Below, piece after piece: positions 33,206 through 40,665 of a stretch of 64,000 nt of DNA (position 1 is the stretch's first letter; the number at the start of each line of letters is the position of its first letter). The DNA is from Lachnospiraceae bacterium KGMB03038 (lineage in GTDB: Bacteria > Bacillota > Clostridia > Lachnospirales > Lachnospiraceae). Where the stretch lies: contig CP041667.1 in the NCBI GenBank assembly GCA_007361935.1, positions 908,001 through 972,000 of the forward strand, given 5' to 3'. The notes under the pieces are model-generated. The model was not told the origin of the DNA. It searched no databases and was given only the letters and a program-made list of their open reading frames with translations. The position numbers were made by a program, and so were the translations under genes.

Positions 33206-33308
33206 TGCGTGAGAACCCTGGAAACCGGGACGGGTTTGTGATAAGATAGAAACCAAAGTTGAAAACAAACATCCAGAAAAAGTTTGCGGATAAAAAGGAG
33301 TGTTGATT

Positions 33309-34406
33309 ATGACAAAAGTAGATATTATTTCAGGATTCCTGGGAGCCGGGAAGACCACCTTCATCAAAGAACTGATCAATAAGGTGTTTGCCGGGGAAAA
33401 ACTGGTGCTGATCGAAAATGAATTCGGGGAGATCGGAATTGACGGCGGTTTCTTAAAAGATGCGGGAATAGAGATCACAGAAATGAATTCCGGCTGCATC
33501 TGCTGTACTCTTGTGGGGGATTTCAGCAAGGCGCTTCAGAAGGTGCTGGAAGAATATCAGCCGGATCGGGTAATGATCGAGCCCTCTGGCGTAGGGAAGC
33601 TTTCGGATATTGTAAAAGCTATCGAGGACGTAAAAGCAAACGCCGATATAGAGATCCATGGAAGGATCACAGTGGTAGATGGGAAAAAGGCGAAAGTGTA
33701 TATGAAGAACTTCGGAGAATTCTTCAAAGATCAGGTGGCCCATGCTTCCACCATTGTGATCAGCCGGACCCAGTCTATGTCCGCGGAGAAGATTGAGGAA
33801 TGTGTGCACATGCTCAGAGAAGAGAATGGAGAGGCAACCATTATTTCTACGCCATGGGAAGAATTGGGGAAAGAAGCGATCATCCGCGCCCTGGAACATG
33901 GGGCGGAGATTGAAGGAATCCTGGAGGAGCACAGCCACGATCACGAGCATCATCATGACCATGATCATGATCACTGCTGCGGCCACGACCATCACGATCA
34001 CGACCATGACCACGAGCATTGCAGTGACCACGACCATCACGATCATGATCACTGCTGCGGCCACGATCATCACGATCATGACCACGACCATGATTACTGC
34101 TGCGGCCACGACCACCACCATCATCACGCGGACGAGGTGTTTACAAGCTGGGGAAGAGAGACTGCCCACAAATATACAGAAGAGGAACTGGATTTCATTT
34201 TGAAAGCGCTGTCTGAGACGGAAGGCTATGGAACGATCCTGCGTTCAAAAGGGATCATCGCAATGGCAGACGGAACATGGAAACAGTTTGACCTGGTGCC
34301 GGAAGAGTATGAAGCGCGAAAAGGACAGGCGGACTATACAGGCCGTATCTGTGTGATCGGAACGGATCTGAAAGAAGAGGAGTTGGAAAAGCTGTTCCAT
34401 ATTTAA
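33309..34406 (+). CDS. G3E (CobW-type) GTPase with a His/Asp/Cys-rich metal-binding insert
   Basis: About 365 residues. P-loop GFLGAGKTT (residues 9-17) and the metal-site signature SGCICCTL (Cys63, Cys65, Cys66) mark the COG0523/CobW family of metallochaperones. From about residue 208 to 275 a low-complexity insert of repeated H-D-H units with CCGHDHH blocks gives dozens of His and about seven Cys, able to bind several Zn, Ni or Co ions; the encoding DNA repeats (33930-34130) in step. A GTPase C-terminal domain follows. Start by ATG 33309 behind AAAAGGAG; GTG 33300 is less likely. A second G3E GTPase follows after 37 bases; a metal donor for the nearby Cys-rich enzymes or for cofactor maturation is plausible, but the metal is not knowable from sequence. 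Confidence 0.87.
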   Translation: MTKVDIISGFLGAGKTTFIKELINKVFAGEKLVLIENEFGEIGIDGGFLKDAGIEITEMNSGCICCTLVGDFSKALQKVLEEYQPDRVMIEPSGVGKLSDIVKAIEDVKANADIEIHGRITVVDGKKAKVYMKNFGEFFKDQVAHASTIVISRTQSMSAEKIEECVHMLREENGEATIISTPWEELGKEAIIRALEHGAEIEGILEEHSHDHEHHHDHDHDHCCGHDHHDHDHDHEHCSDHDHHDHDHCCGHDHHDHDHDHDYCCGHDHHHHHADEVFTSWGRETAHKYTEEELDFILKALSETEGYGTILRSKGIIAMADGTWKQFDLVPEEYEARKGQADYTGRICVIGTDLKEEELEKLFHI

Positions 34407-34443
34407 TGAAAGAGCAGGCTAGAAAGAAAGGCAGGTGTTCTCA

Positions 34444-35385
34444 ATGAGCACACCAGTATTTGTATGTACTGGATTTTTAGACAGCGGAAAGACCACATTA
34501 GTAAAAGATACTCTTATGAAGCAGGACTGGATCGAACCCGGACTGACGCTTCTGATCCTCTGCGAAGAAGGGGAAGAGGAATATTCGGAAAAATATCTGG
34601 AAGAAAATGAGATGAAGCTTTTGACTGTCGAAGAGCCGGAACAGTTAAACAGAGAATTCTTTGTCAACTGTGAGAAAAACTATCGTCCATCCCAGGTCGT
34701 CATCGAATATAACGGCATGTGGAATCTGGGAGAGCTGCTGTCCAAGAAATATCCCAAAGGATGGGAGATCCAGGGAATCTACTCTACGGTAAATGGAACG
34801 ACGCTGGATATGTATCTGAAGAATATGCGCAATCTTCTAATGGAACAATTGACGGAATCAAGTTTGATCGTAGTCAACCGCTGCGACAAACAGGTGGATC
34901 GTTCTGGCTTCCGAAGGGCGCTGAAGGTACAAAACCCAATGGCGCAGCTGATCTTCGAGGACCTGGACGGCAATATCATACAACCGTCAGAGGATGATCT
35001 GCCCTACGATGTAAAAGGAGATAAAATCGTGATCCAAGACATGGATTTTGGTGTCTGGTATGTGGATGCCTATGATCATCCGGGGCTTTATCTCCATAAG
35101 GAGATCGAGTTTGTGGCTCAGGCGTTCCGTCCCAAAGGAATGGGAGAGGATATGTTTGTCCCGGTGCGCAAGATCATGACCTGCTGCGCCAATGATATGC
35201 GGTTCTATGGATACCCGTGCAAAATAGAAAATAAAATGAAAATTCCGTTAAAAAAATGGGTCCGTGTAACGGCCAGGTTTGAGTTTGAGCCAATACCGCC
35301 CTATGGGAACAGGCAGCCGGTTTTACATTTGGTCAAGATGGAACCGGCGAAAAAACCGGAAGAAGAAGTGGTGTATCTGGGGTGA
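34444..35385 (+). CDS. G3E GTPase fused to a DUF1980-like C-terminal domain
   Basis: About 313 residues. The P-loop GFLDSGKTT begins at residue 9, but the CxCC metal motif of CobW is missing, and the GTP-binding NKxD is NRCD. The last 110 residues (FGVWYVDAYDHPGLYLHKEIEFVAQ, FVPVRKIMTCCANDMRFYGYPC) look like the C-terminal domain of YcgQ/TIGR03943 (DUF1980) proteins: MTCCANDMRFYGYPC is its Cys-Cys signature. In Bacillus YcgQ and CobW-type YciC are zinc-limitation genes, so the fusion suggests a role in metal, perhaps zinc, handling with its upstream partner. Domain assignment of the tail is by eye. Confidence 0.75.
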   Translation: MSTPVFVCTGFLDSGKTTLVKDTLMKQDWIEPGLTLLILCEEGEEEYSEKYLEENEMKLLTVEEPEQLNREFFVNCEKNYRPSQVVIEYNGMWNLGELLSKKYPKGWEIQGIYSTVNGTTLDMYLKNMRNLLMEQLTESSLIVVNRCDKQVDRSGFRRALKVQNPMAQLIFEDLDGNIIQPSEDDLPYDVKGDKIVIQDMDFGVWYVDAYDHPGLYLHKEIEFVAQAFRPKGMGEDMFVPVRKIMTCCANDMRFYGYPCKIENKMKIPLKKWVRVTARFEFEPIPPYGNRQPVLHLVKMEPAKKPEEEVVYLG

Positions 35386-35387
35386 TC

Positions 35388-35451
35388 GGGATTTACAGAA
35401 TGTAAGGCGGCGGAAACGCCGCCTTACATTCTGTAAATCCCATCTTTTTTG
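35388..35451 (+). terminator. Terminator with 25-bp perfect stem and GAAA loop
   Basis: The arms 35388-35412 and 35417-35441 are exactly complementary over 25 bases with loop GAAA, followed by ATCTTTTTT. Each arm carries TTACAGAATGTAA, itself an imperfect palindrome. It begins in the codons around the stop of the GTPase gene. It is much longer than an ordinary terminator stem. Confidence 0.8.
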
Positions 35452-35524
35452 GACAGAAATCCCCACCCTTATCCTGATTCTCTCTGATGCAACAAAAAAG
35501 ATTTGTGAAATGGAAATAGCCATG

Positions 35525-35559
35525 TTGACAAACAATATTATATAACATATAATATTGTT
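35525..35559 (+). promoter_or_regulatory. Perfect promoter overlaid with a PadR operator
   Basis: TTGACA (35525-35530), 17-base spacer, TATAAT (35548-35553), an exact consensus. AACAATATTATAT (35531-35543) and ATATAATATTGTT (35547-35559) form a 13-bp perfect inverted repeat with a three-base spacer across the spacer and -10, so a bound repressor would block RNA polymerase. A second palindrome ACAAATATATTTGT lies at 35563-35576. The PadR-type product just downstream is the expected ligand. Confidence 0.7.
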
Positions 35560-35617
35560 AAAACAAATATATTTGTGGGTAAATAATATTATAAGATTCA
35601 CTAAAAGGGGTGAGGAC

Positions 35618-35941
35618 ATGGTATTTAACACCGGAGCCGCCCTTCTGGATGCGATCGTACTTGCGGTAGTATCGCGGGAGAAGGAAGGAACTTACGGTTA
35701 TAAGATCACACAGGATGTGCGCAGAGCCATTGACGTCTCTGAATCAACGCTGTATCCGGTCCTGCGCAGACTTCAGAAAGACGAATGTCTGGAAGTCTAC
35801 GATCAGCAGTTTGACGGAAGGAACCGAAGATATTATAAAGTGACGGATAAGGGAGTGGCGCAGCTGAATCTTTACCGTGTAGAATGGAAGAATTATTCGA
35901 CAAAGATCAATGAGTTATTTGAGGGAGGTGTGACCGCATGA
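35618..35941 (+). CDS. PadR-family transcriptional regulator
   Basis: About 107 residues, a short PadR with winged helix: LLDAIVLAVVSREKEGTYGYKITQDV, then the recognition helix VSESTLYPVLRRLQKD, and the wing DGRNRRYYKVTDKG. Short PadR proteins of this type control HAAS/DUF1700-DUF4097 genes, which follow. The start ATG 35618 follows GGGGTGAGG. Its 3' end overlaps the next start codon (35938). It is expected to repress its own operon through the inverted repeat at 35531-35559. Confidence 0.92.
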   Translation: MVFNTGAALLDAIVLAVVSREKEGTYGYKITQDVRRAIDVSESTLYPVLRRLQKDECLEVYDQQFDGRNRRYYKVTDKGVAQLNLYRVEWKNYSTKINELFEGGVTA

Positions 35942-36606
35942 ACCGCATTGAATTTATGACAGAATTAGCCGCGCTGCTGCAGGATGTCCCAGTAGAGGAA
36001 CGCAGAGAGGCGATGCGGTACTATAATGACTATTTTGACGAAGCGGGAAAGGAGAATGAGGCGCAGGCCGTTTCAGATTTAGGTGATCCGGCGAAGGCGG
36101 CGGCCAAGATCAAAGAAGAATTAGGCAGTCAGAATAAAGCGGGAGAAGAATATAAAGAATACAGAGAGACCGGGTATCAGGACACCCGGTTTGAGCAAAG
36201 AAACGTGCCCGGCGGAAGAGGGCAGCAGGGGAACAACAATGTATTGAAAATAATCCTGATCATTCTGATCATCGTGATCGGCGCGCCGATTGTTCTTCCG
36301 ATTGTGACCGGGCTGCTGGGCCTTTTGGTTGGCGCGCTGGCAGTGGTTTTTGGGATTTTTATCGCGCTGGTCGTTTTGTTCCTGGCCCTTGCGGTTACCG
36401 GCGCCGCCCTGGTGTGCGCGGGAATTGTGAGTTTGGTTCCGGAGATCGCGGTAGGCCTTGCTCTGATCGGTATGGGTCTGATCCTGGCGGTGATCGGCGT
36501 GATCGGAACAGTAGCCTGTGTAAAACTCTGCATGGTGGTATTTCCAAGTTTGTTCCGCTGGATCGTGAATCTATGTCGGAAACCTTTTCATAGGAAGGCG
36601 GTGTGA
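35938..36606 (+). CDS. DUF1700 (HAAS) membrane protein
   Basis: A 222-residue protein. The first 60 residues are the helical HAAS domain (EFMTELAALLQDVPVEERREAMRYYNDYFDEAG), then an unstructured stretch with Glu/Gln, and a C-terminal block of about four membrane helices (about 100-205) with basic C-terminus. It starts within the last 4 bases of the PadR gene. Such proteins probably sense the envelope and control the PadR regulator. Confidence 0.85.
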   Translation: MNRIEFMTELAALLQDVPVEERREAMRYYNDYFDEAGKENEAQAVSDLGDPAKAAAKIKEELGSQNKAGEEYKEYRETGYQDTRFEQRNVPGGRGQQGNNNVLKIILIILIIVIGAPIVLPIVTGLLGLLVGALAVVFGIFIALVVLFLALAVTGAALVCAGIVSLVPEIAVGLALIGMGLILAVIGVIGTVACVKLCMVVFPSLFRWIVNLCRKPFHRKAV

Positions 36607-36612
36607 TAAGGG

Positions 36613-37467
36613 ATGAAAAAGCGATGGAAAGTCTTCTGGATTGTGTGCGGGATCACAGCTGGGATAGGGTTTGCCTGCTGTATCGCGGCGCTGGCGCTGG
36701 GGGTCACCGTAGAGATGTTGGAAAACCGTTTTCCTAACGGGATTGGGATCGTATCTGGAAACCATGGGTCAGAGAGTACCTCGGAGTCCTATGGCGGGGT
36801 TCAAAAGATCGATATGGACTTAGCCGCCGGAGAAGTGATCGTCCTGCCTTCAGACAACCAGGAGACGGTCGTGGTGGAGACGGAGAATATCAGCCGGCGG
36901 CTTAAGTTTTCTACTTATATGGAAGGAAATGAATTGAAGATCACCTCCGCGAAATGGCTGCTTTTTGGAGAACACATAGGCAAGGGGAAGATTTATGTAT
37001 ATATTCCGCAAAATCAGACAATGGAAGAGGTTTCTCTGGATATGGGAGCGGGAAATCTAACGGTAGAGAACCTGTGGGCAAAGAAATTCTCGCTCTCTGT
37101 GGGCGCGGGTGACGCAGAGGTGTGGGATTTTACGGCGCAGGAAGCAGACTTTGACTGCGGAACCGGAAAGATCACGGCTTGCGGGGGAGCCAGCCGCGGG
37201 ATAGATATTGACTGCGGCGTTGGTGATATAGAATATACGGCTTATGGAAATGAAAGGGACTACAATTATGATATTGACTGCGGCGTCGGCGACGTGGTGA
37301 TCGGAGCGAATGAGTATTCCGGGCTTGGAAGAAGCAAGAACGTCAATAATGGGGCGGACCGAGAGATCAGTATTGATTGCGGAGTCGGAAAAGTCAATGT
37401 CGCGTTTGACAGCAGTCGTCAGGCAGCCGGACCGAGAATGGCGGCGCGGCGGACCGCGGATTTTTAA
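36613..37467 (+). CDS. DUF4097 putative adhesin-like protein
   Basis: A 284-residue protein with one N-terminal membrane segment (about 7-30), then a beta-helix of DUF4097: repeated short strands such as IDMDLAAGEVIVLPSDNQ, SLDMGAGNLTVENLWAKK and IDIDCGVGDIEYTA, where the repeat GxGD/DCGVGxV returns four to five times. The domain sits outside the cell. Part of the PadR-HAAS-DUF4097-PspC set, which is linked to envelope stress and antibiotic response. The role of each part is not known. Confidence 0.85.
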   Translation: MKKRWKVFWIVCGITAGIGFACCIAALALGVTVEMLENRFPNGIGIVSGNHGSESTSESYGGVQKIDMDLAAGEVIVLPSDNQETVVVETENISRRLKFSTYMEGNELKITSAKWLLFGEHIGKGKIYVYIPQNQTMEEVSLDMGAGNLTVENLWAKKFSLSVGAGDAEVWDFTAQEADFDCGTGKITACGGASRGIDIDCGVGDIEYTAYGNERDYNYDIDCGVGDVVIGANEYSGLGRSKNVNNGADREISIDCGVGKVNVAFDSSRQAAGPRMAARRTADF

Positions 37468-37490
37468 GCAGAAGAAAAGGAGGAATTTCT

Positions 37491-37685
37491 ATGGAAACAA
37501 AGCGACTTTACCGTTCCCGGGAGAACCGGATGGTCTGCGGAGTATGCGGCGGCATCGCGGAATATTTTGGGGTAGACCCCACACTGATCCGGCTGCTGCT
37601 GGTCTTGATCGTGTGTACGGCCGGTTTTGGGATCCTGGCCTATTTTATCGCGGCTATTATTATACCGGACAGGCCGCAGATATAG
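37491..37685 (+). CDS. PspC-domain membrane protein
   Basis: A 64-residue protein, almost wholly the PspC domain: KRLYRSRENRMVCGVCGGIAEYFG then a membrane helix with LLLVLIVCTAGFGILAYFI. PspC proteins sense envelope damage. It ends the PadR operon, with AAAAGGAGG before ATG 37491. Confidence 0.9.
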   Translation: METKRLYRSRENRMVCGVCGGIAEYFGVDPTLIRLLLVLIVCTAGFGILAYFIAAIIIPDRPQI

Positions 37686-37707
37686 AGACAAAATCTTTCT
37701 GCCAAAA

Positions 37708-37738
37708 TGAATAACTCTGCCGCCTTTTGTACATACTC
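37708..37738 (+). promoter_or_regulatory. Sigma-G-like promoter of the spore protein gene
   Basis: TGAATA (37708-37713), an 18-base spacer and CATACTC (37732-37738), close to the sigma-G pattern (TGAATA and CATACTA). A sigma-A -35 is lacking. Position is 25 bases before the start codon. Confidence 0.7.
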
Positions 37739-37762
37739 CAGAAAAAGAAAGGGGTATGACAG

Positions 37763-37957
37763 ATGGCGGGAAAGAATCAGAAACCAATCCGGTTAGAAGA
37801 ATTAACGCAGGAAGAAAAGATGAAATACGAGATCGCGGAAGAACTTGGACTTCTTGACAGGGTCCTGGAAGAAGGATGGCGCTCATTGTCTTCCAAAGAA
37901 ACCGGCAGGATTGGCGGCCTGCTTGCAAGGAGAAAGCGGGCTGCGGGAAAAAAATAA
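37763..37957 (+). CDS. Alpha/beta-type small acid-soluble spore protein
   Basis: A 64-residue protein of the alpha/beta SASP family. Key elements are EEKMKYEIAEELGLLDRV and GWRSLSSKETGRIGGLLARRKR; the Glu-x-Ala-Glu-Glu-Leu-Gly core and the GRIGG motif that lies in the minor groove of DNA are both there. Germination protease would cut near KYEIA. SASPs coat spore DNA and guard it from UV, heat and drying. It shows that the host makes endospores. It has a sigma-G-like promoter, so is made in the forespore, apart from the envelope operon just upstream. Confidence 0.9.
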   Translation: MAGKNQKPIRLEELTQEEKMKYEIAEELGLLDRVLEEGWRSLSSKETGRIGGLLARRKRAAGKK

Positions 37958-37995
37958 CAAAATTATTAAGAACTGTGAACATTTTGTTAGAAACC

Positions 37996-38024
37996 TTGAA
38001 AACACACCGCCTGTTTGCTATAAT
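37996..38024 (+). promoter_or_regulatory. Promoter of the WecG/TagA-type gene
   Basis: TTGAAA (37996-38001), 17-base spacer, TATAAT (38019-38024). Confidence 0.7.
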
Positions 38025-38059
38025 CGGAAAGCTGGAAGAAAGCGATAGCAGGTGGAAAC

Positions 38060-38734
38060 ATGAGTGCCAAGATAAATGTTTTGGATATTGAAATCGATAA
38101 TTGTACAGCTAAAGAAGCAATGAAGAAAGCAGTGGAGTATCTGGCCACGGAACCGGCCAATATGATCGAGATGGTAACGGTAGATGCCATTATGCAGCTG
38201 GATGAAATGACAGAGATGAGAAAAGAATTCAGTCAGTTCGATCTGGTGCTGGCGGGCGATCGGATGATCCTGGAAGCGGCGGAAGTTACAGACCGCAAGT
38301 ATCTTCAGGAGACGGAGAATCATGTTTTCTTAAAAATGTTTCTGCGGTATCTCCATAAAAACCACAAGAGGATATACCTTCTGGTGGAGTCGGAAGAAGA
38401 CGGACAGAATTTTTATGATTATCTGGAACGGCATTACGGCGGCGTCCAGATTGTGGGAATGGCGAAAGTATCCGCTCAGAACCGGGCGGATGATATGCTG
38501 GTCAACGCGATCAACGGCGGAGAGATCGACTGTGTCTTATCTGCTTTGGCGGCTCCTCTCCAAGAAGAGTTTATTGTGCGGAATAGGAACCTTTTGAACG
38601 CGGGGCTGTGGCTTGGACTTGGATGCGAGATGCTCCCGGTGCGGCGCGCGGGGTTTGGAAGAGGACGGATCAGCCAGTTCCTTGTGAAGATGATCTTTAA
38701 AAAAGAGATGGAGAAACGAAAAAATAGAACGTAA
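38060..38734 (+). CDS. WecG/TagA/CpsF-family glycosyltransferase
   Basis: A 224-residue GT26-type glycosyltransferase, transferring N-acetylmannosamine or a related sugar to a lipid-linked acceptor for wall teichoic acid or exopolysaccharide. Features: TVDAIMQLDEMTEMRKEF at about 50, LVLAGDRMILEAA, and the VGLGCEMLPVRRAG-like end. One substitution is worth noting: the common GxPxQE motif reads LAAPLQEEFI, keeping the Gln-Glu. No other wall-polymer genes are adjacent. A terminator ends the gene. Confidence 0.8.
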   Translation: MSAKINVLDIEIDNCTAKEAMKKAVEYLATEPANMIEMVTVDAIMQLDEMTEMRKEFSQFDLVLAGDRMILEAAEVTDRKYLQETENHVFLKMFLRYLHKNHKRIYLLVESEEDGQNFYDYLERHYGGVQIVGMAKVSAQNRADDMLVNAINGGEIDCVLSALAAPLQEEFIVRNRNLLNAGLWLGLGCEMLPVRRAGFGRGRISQFLVKMIFKKEMEKRKNRT

Positions 38735-38735
38735 A

Positions 38736-38780
38736 AAAGAGGAAATTAACAAAAAATCGTAATTTCCTCTTTCTTTTTTT
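38736..38780 (+). terminator. Terminator after the WecG/TagA-type gene
   Basis: AAAGAGGAAATT (38736-38747) pairs with AATTTCCTCTTT (38761-38772), then a T run. Confidence 0.85.
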
Positions 38781-38809
38781 GTAAAAATATATTAAGATAA
38801 ATTTTGAAG

Positions 38810-38857
38810 TATGCATTTTGACAAAATAATTTCTTTTTTTGTTGTGAAAAATGCATA
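38810..38857 (+). repeat. Inverted repeat upstream of the CdaR-type gene
   Basis: TATGCATTTT (38810-38819) and AAAATGCATA (38848-38857) are exactly inverted copies, separated by 28 bases, and TTGACA (38818-38823) overlaps the left arm. A pair of distant half-sites around the promoter could be an operator for the downstream regulator. Confidence 0.4.
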
Positions 38858-38882
38858 TTGTAACGAGTGGAGGAGATAGAAT

Positions 38883-39971
38883 ATGATATCTAATCAAATA
38901 CTTCAAAATACAATTGAAGGATTGAAGGGGATCACAAGAATTGATTTTTGTGTCATGGATACAGACGGAAAATCTCTTGCCAGTACATTTTCGGAGCAGG
39001 AAGACTATGAAGATGAGGTGCTATCTTTTGTAGGTTCACCCGCGGACAGCCAGGTAGTCCAGGGATATCAGTTCTTCAAAATCTTTGACGAACACCAGCT
39101 AGAGTACGTTCTTTTGGCAAACGGCGGAAGCGATGATGTATATATGGTAGGGAAAATAGCCGCGTTTCAGATCCAGAATCTTTTGGTGGCTTACAAGGAG
39201 CGTTTTGATAAAGATAATTTTATAAAAAATCTTTTGTTGGATAATCTGCTTTTGGTGGATATTTATAACCGTGCCAAAAAATTACATATTGACACAGAAG
39301 TCAGACGTGTTATCTTTATTATTGAGACAAAACATGAGAAAGATTCCAATGCCCTTGATAATATGCGCGGTCTTTTGGGCAATAAAGCCAAAGATTTTGT
39401 TACGGCAGTGGATGAAAAAAATGTGATCGTGGTCAAAGAGCTGGAGGAGCAGGATGGTCCTGCGGAACTGGAAAAGACGGCGGAGAATTTCTACGAAATC
39501 TTGAAAAATGACGGCGAGGAAGAGATTCTCATCGCATATGGGACGATCATCAATGATATCAAGGAGGTGTCAAAATCCTATAAAGAAGCGAAGCTTGCCC
39601 TTGATGTAGGGAAAATTTTCTTTAGCGAGAAGAATGTTATTGCGTTCAGCGAATTGGGGATTGGAAGGCTGATCTATCAGCTGCCTGTCCCGCTGTGCAA
39701 GATGTTCATTCGAGAGATATTTGAGGGGAAATCACCGGATGATTTTGACGAAGAGACGTTGACTACCATCAACAAGTTCTTTGAAAATAATCTGAACGTG
39801 TCAGAGACATCCAGACAGCTGTATATTCACAGGAACACTCTGGTATACCGTCTGGATAAGCTTCAGAAGAGCACAGGTTTGGATCTGCGCGTTTTTGAAG
39901 ATGCCATTACTTTTAAGATCGCCCTTATGGTGGTAAAATACATGAAGTATATGGAGTCACTGGAGTATTAG
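38883..39971 (+). CDS. CdaR/PucR-family transcriptional regulator
   Basis: A 362-residue regulator with a large N-terminal sensor (about 1-280: IDFCVMDTDGKSL, then a PAS/GAF-like fold) and the CdaR/PucR helix-turn-helix at the C-terminus: FFENNLNVSETSRQLYIHRNTLVYRLDKLQKSTG (the helix-turn-helix lies at NVSETSRQLYIHRNTLVYRL). Its ligand is unknown. The gap to ftsE is 17 bases and no terminator is seen, so it may head the ftsEX unit, a link I infer from position alone. Confidence 0.85.
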   Translation: MISNQILQNTIEGLKGITRIDFCVMDTDGKSLASTFSEQEDYEDEVLSFVGSPADSQVVQGYQFFKIFDEHQLEYVLLANGGSDDVYMVGKIAAFQIQNLLVAYKERFDKDNFIKNLLLDNLLLVDIYNRAKKLHIDTEVRRVIFIIETKHEKDSNALDNMRGLLGNKAKDFVTAVDEKNVIVVKELEEQDGPAELEKTAENFYEILKNDGEEEILIAYGTIINDIKEVSKSYKEAKLALDVGKIFFSEKNVIAFSELGIGRLIYQLPVPLCKMFIREIFEGKSPDDFDEETLTTINKFFENNLNVSETSRQLYIHRNTLVYRLDKLQKSTGLDLRVFEDAITFKIALMVVKYMKYMESLEY

Positions 39972-39987
39972 TAATTAGGAGGAACAT

Positions 39988-40665
39988 ATGATTGAATTAA
40001 AAGAAGTTACAAAGGAGTATTCCAAGGGGATCTCTGCTTTGAATGGAGTGAACCTGAAGGTGGAGAAGGGGGAGTTCGTCTTCATTGTAGGTGACAGCGG
40101 TTCCGGGAAATCTACATTGATCCGTCTTATTATGAAAGAGCTGGATCCCACATCAGGAACGATCATTGTCAACGGTCAGAACCTGAATCGGATGAAACAT
40201 AGAAAGATTCCGATGTACCGCAGGAGACTGGGGGTTGTATTCCAGGATTTCCGACTTTTGAAGGACAGGAATATCTATGAGAATATTGCTTTTGCCCAGC
40301 GAGTGACAGAAGTCCCCACAAGAGTGATCAAGAAGAAGGTGCCGGCAGCCCTTTCGCTGGTAGGTCTGGCACAGAAATATAAATCCTTCCCTCGTGAGTT
40401 GTCTGGAGGAGAACAGCAGCGCGTAGCCATTGCAAGGGCGATCGTAAATGAGCCGGCGATCCTTCTGGCAGATGAGCCTACGGGAAATCTGGACCCGACA
40501 AATTCATGGGAGATCATGAAGCTTTTGGAAGAAGCCAACGACAGAGGGACGACCGTCCTTGTCGTTACTCATAACCAGGAGATTGTAAACGAAATGAAGA
40601 AGCGGGTGGTTACAATGAAAAAGGGGGTCATTGTAAGCGACGAGAAAAAAGGTGGGTATAAATAA
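39988..40665 (+). CDS. ftsE: Cell division ATP-binding protein FtsE
   Basis: A 225-residue ABC ATPase: Walker A GDSGSGKST, signature LSGGEQQRVAIARAIV, Walker B ILLADEPTGNLDP, and H-loop VVTHNQE. It pairs with FtsX, encoded next with no gap, and controls peptidoglycan hydrolases outside the membrane in step with division or sporulation. TAGGAGGAAC precedes ATG 39988. Confidence 0.95.
   Translation: MIELKEVTKEYSKGISALNGVNLKVEKGEFVFIVGDSGSGKSTLIRLIMKELDPTSGTIIVNGQNLNRMKHRKIPMYRRRLGVVFQDFRLLKDRNIYENIAFAQRVTEVPTRVIKKKVPAALSLVGLAQKYKSFPRELSGGEQQRVAIARAIVNEPAILLADEPTGNLDPTNSWEIMKLLEEANDRGTTVLVVTHNQEIVNEMKKRVVTMKKGVIVSDEKKGGYK

Noticed and set aside
33453..34169. 238-codon ORF on the minus strand opposite the His-rich GTPase
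   Set aside because: Its Val/Met runs come from reading the H-D repeat backwards; no ribosome binding site; the plus-strand gene has clear motifs.
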